Part shown: piece after piece, positions 6,121 through 7,052 of the stretch
Position numbering within the stretch: position 1 is the first letter of the stretch
Layout of the letters: every line of letters begins with the position of its first letter
Assembly: GCA_003242115.1 (NCBI GenBank)
Contig: QBMP01000044.1
Span: 26,659 to 33,710 of the forward strand
DNA: 7,052 nt
Reading direction: 5' to 3'
DNA from: Phormidesmis priestleyi
GTDB lineage: Bacteria > Cyanobacteriota > Cyanobacteriia > Phormidesmidales > Phormidesmidaceae
Notes under the pieces: generated by a model
Databases searched by the model: none
Told to the model about the DNA's origin: nothing
What the model saw: only the letters and a program-made list of their open reading frames with translations
Position numbers and translations under genes: made by a program

Positions 6121-6703
6121 GTCCTACTTCACCCATACCCGCCGTCAAACTTACCGTTATTTTACGAGTTTAAAGCTAGCTTCGACTCTGCTGGCTTCGG
6201 CTCTATTGAGTACTGTCGTCTTGACCTCTACTGTTTTAACCGCTGCGCTCCCGGCCCTTGCCCAGCGCGTCACTCCCTCCCCTGGCCTCACCGCCGCTGG
6301 CATGACCTTTCGGCAAGCCATGAACCTGGGGCATGCCGCCTCCAGGCAAGGCGATCGCCACACCGCTTTGATCAACTTTCAGCGCGCCCTAATCATTCGA
6401 CCCGGCAACTCTTACGCCGCCGCTGCCGCCGATAACATGGCCTACTACATCGAATACGACCGTAACGCGGCTCGGCAACAGGCTATTACCCAGCTTGAAT
6501 CACGCTTGGCTCGTGCCGCTCAGCAAAAAGACTGGGTTTGCGCCGCAACCACATTAGATCAGCTCACCACCTACGCTGAACCCAACTCGCTGAATCAAGA
6601 GCGGCTCATTGGCCAGCGCGGAGACGTCAGCGGTCTGCTAGACGCTCGCATGGACAACGAGCGCTGGTCTACAGTATGCGCTGCCCAGCGGCCCGTTTAT
6701 TAG
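6119..6703 (+). CDS. Small exported protein with one TPR-like motif, unknown function
   Basis: 194 residues from the ATG at 6119; an in-frame TTG at 6113 would add two residues and is less likely. The N-terminus is a long Sec-type signal: basic n-region (THTRRQTYRYF), a hydrophobic stretch (about 22-44) and a clear cleavage site ALA|Q after residue 48. The mature part has a TPR-like helical pair at about 63-97 (MNLGHAASRQGDRHTALINF followed by QRALIIRPGN), then a helical region at about 115-150 and a short C-terminus. Only two cysteines occur, Cys141 and Cys187, both in the mature protein, so a periplasmic disulfide is possible. I do not recognise a specific family with a known role. It probably acts in the periplasm or is secreted, perhaps as a binding or scaffold protein, as TPR units suggest. 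Confidence 0.85.
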   Translation: MSYFTHTRRQTYRYFTSLKLASTLLASALLSTVVLTSTVLTAALPALAQRVTPSPGLTAAGMTFRQAMNLGHAASRQGDRHTALINFQRALIIRPGNSYAAAAADNMAYYIEYDRNAARQQAITQLESRLARAAQQKDWVCAATTLDQLTTYAEPNSLNQERLIGQRGDVSGLLDARMDNERWSTVCAAQRPVY

Positions 6704-6778
6704 AGCCAATTAACCCAATCGGGCAGGCTAAATCAAGTCACGAGCATATTTGTGGCAACTGTATTTCAACTGAATATA

Positions 6779-6807
6779 TTGCAACTAAAGTTACATTTTG
6801 TTACATT
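6779..6807 (+). promoter_or_regulatory. Candidate core promoter of the pentapeptide-repeat gene
   Basis: TTGCAA (6779-6784) and TACATT (6802-6807) are separated by 17 bp and each matches the -35/-10 consensus at four of six positions. The -10 lies within the second HLR1 repeat. A second possibility uses TAACTT (6823-6828) as -10, which would give a nearly leaderless transcript. Confidence 0.3.
6790..6807 (+). promoter_or_regulatory. HLR1 element (RpaB-binding site), perfect match
   Basis: GTTACATT-TT-GTTACATT matches without error the cyanobacterial high-light-regulatory element 1, defined as two (G/T)TTACA(T/A)(T/A) repeats separated by two bases and bound by the response regulator RpaB. 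It ends 25 bp before the ATG of the pentapeptide-repeat gene, so it should overlap the core promoter, a position associated with repression in low light and relief in high light. Confidence 0.75.
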
Positions 6808-6832
6808 AGCTTTGGTTAACATAACTTTATGT

Positions 6833-7052
6833 ATGAACGCTCATCTGACCCGCTCTCAGCAACTTGCTATAGAGCGTCTGATCGAATCCTATGCCACGGG
6901 TCACCGCTATTTTGAGCGCATTGATCTGCGTGAAACTCAGCTATGCCAGCTCAATCTGTCAGAATCCAGACTTCGCTGGGCAGATTTTACGGGGACAGAT
7001 CTCAGCCACACGCAGCTCAATCACGCCGATATGAGCGGGGCAATGATGTGGC
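6833..7052 (+). CDS. Pentapeptide-repeat protein, N-terminal part (cut by window edge)
   Basis: The ATG at 6833 opens a frame that runs off the right edge after 73 codons. Residues 1-26 form a likely helical cap (MNAHLTRSQQLAIERLIESY). From about 27 the sequence shows the five-residue A(D/N)LXX periodicity of a right-handed quadrilateral beta-helix: FERID-LRETQ-LCQLN-LSESR-LRWAD-FTGTD-LSHTQ-LNHAD-MSGAM. Pentapeptide-repeat proteins are very numerous in cyanobacteria and mostly of unknown function; a few are DNA-mimicking or thylakoid-associated. No signal peptide or membrane segment is present in the visible part. The HLR1 element immediately upstream points to light-dependent expression. An overlapping ATG at 6829 in another frame stops after 28 codons and is not used. 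Confidence 0.85.
   Translation, partial: MNAHLTRSQQLAIERLIESYATGHRYFERIDLRETQLCQLNLSESRLRWADFTGTDLSHTQLNHADMSGAMMW

Noticed and set aside
6137..6160. Twin-arginine (Tat) signal in the exported TPR protein (THTRRQTYRYF)
   Set aside because: Has adjacent arginines but lacks the hydrophobic residues at the +2/+3 positions and the following pattern of a Tat motif; a Sec signal fits better.
6707..6740. Terminator after the exported TPR gene
   Set aside because: Only a CCC/GGG pair within AGCC/GGCT is possible and no T-run follows.
6829..6918. Short frame from the ATG at 6829, 4 bp before the pentapeptide gene start
   Set aside because: Stops after 28 codons with no family features, whereas the frame from 6833 shows clear pentapeptide periodicity.

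Overview
The window looks cyanobacterial. The palindrome GCGATCGC (HIP1, a cyanobacterial hallmark) occurs 12 times in 7 kb, always inside a gene. A perfect HLR1 light-response element lies near the right end, and the gene families (HTH/NB-ARC ATPase, secreted TPR protein, pentapeptide-repeat protein) are common in filamentous cyanobacteria such as the Leptolyngbya-like lineages. The exact genus cannot be told from the sequence alone.

Left part (1-1928): the 3' portion of a beta-hydroxyacid dehydrogenase gene (+) ends in a 9-bp tandem repeat coding for Asp-Ser-Leu. It meets, with a single base between stop codons, the convergent undecaprenyl diphosphate synthase gene uppS (-). A non-coding stretch of about 325-400 bp follows, carrying degenerate 10-bp and 13-bp tandem repeats.

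Middle (1929-3586): a STAND/NB-ARC-type ATPase with an N-terminal helix-turn-helix domain is split into two overlapping frames. The break maps best to a run of seven T (2396-2402). Removing one T joins the frames into a protein of about 496 residues. A 9-bp repeat array encodes the linker just before the break, and the protein stops early after its winged-helix region. This is either a decaying gene, a phase-variable or slippage-read gene, or a sequencing error.

Right of centre (3587-5923, all -): an apparent cluster reading yaiI-family gene, mnmD-like tRNA methyltransferase, then tandem-rhodanese sulfurtransferase. Gaps are 91 and 38 bp. The last two could be functionally linked through thiolated tRNA wobble uridine, but that is inference.

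Right end (5924-7052, +): a small exported protein with one TPR-like motif, whose start codon sits in a predicted hairpin, and then the beginning of a pentapeptide-repeat protein preceded by the HLR1 element, which suggests RpaB-dependent high-light control. The window cuts this last gene. No RNA genes, CRISPR arrays or insertion sequences were seen.
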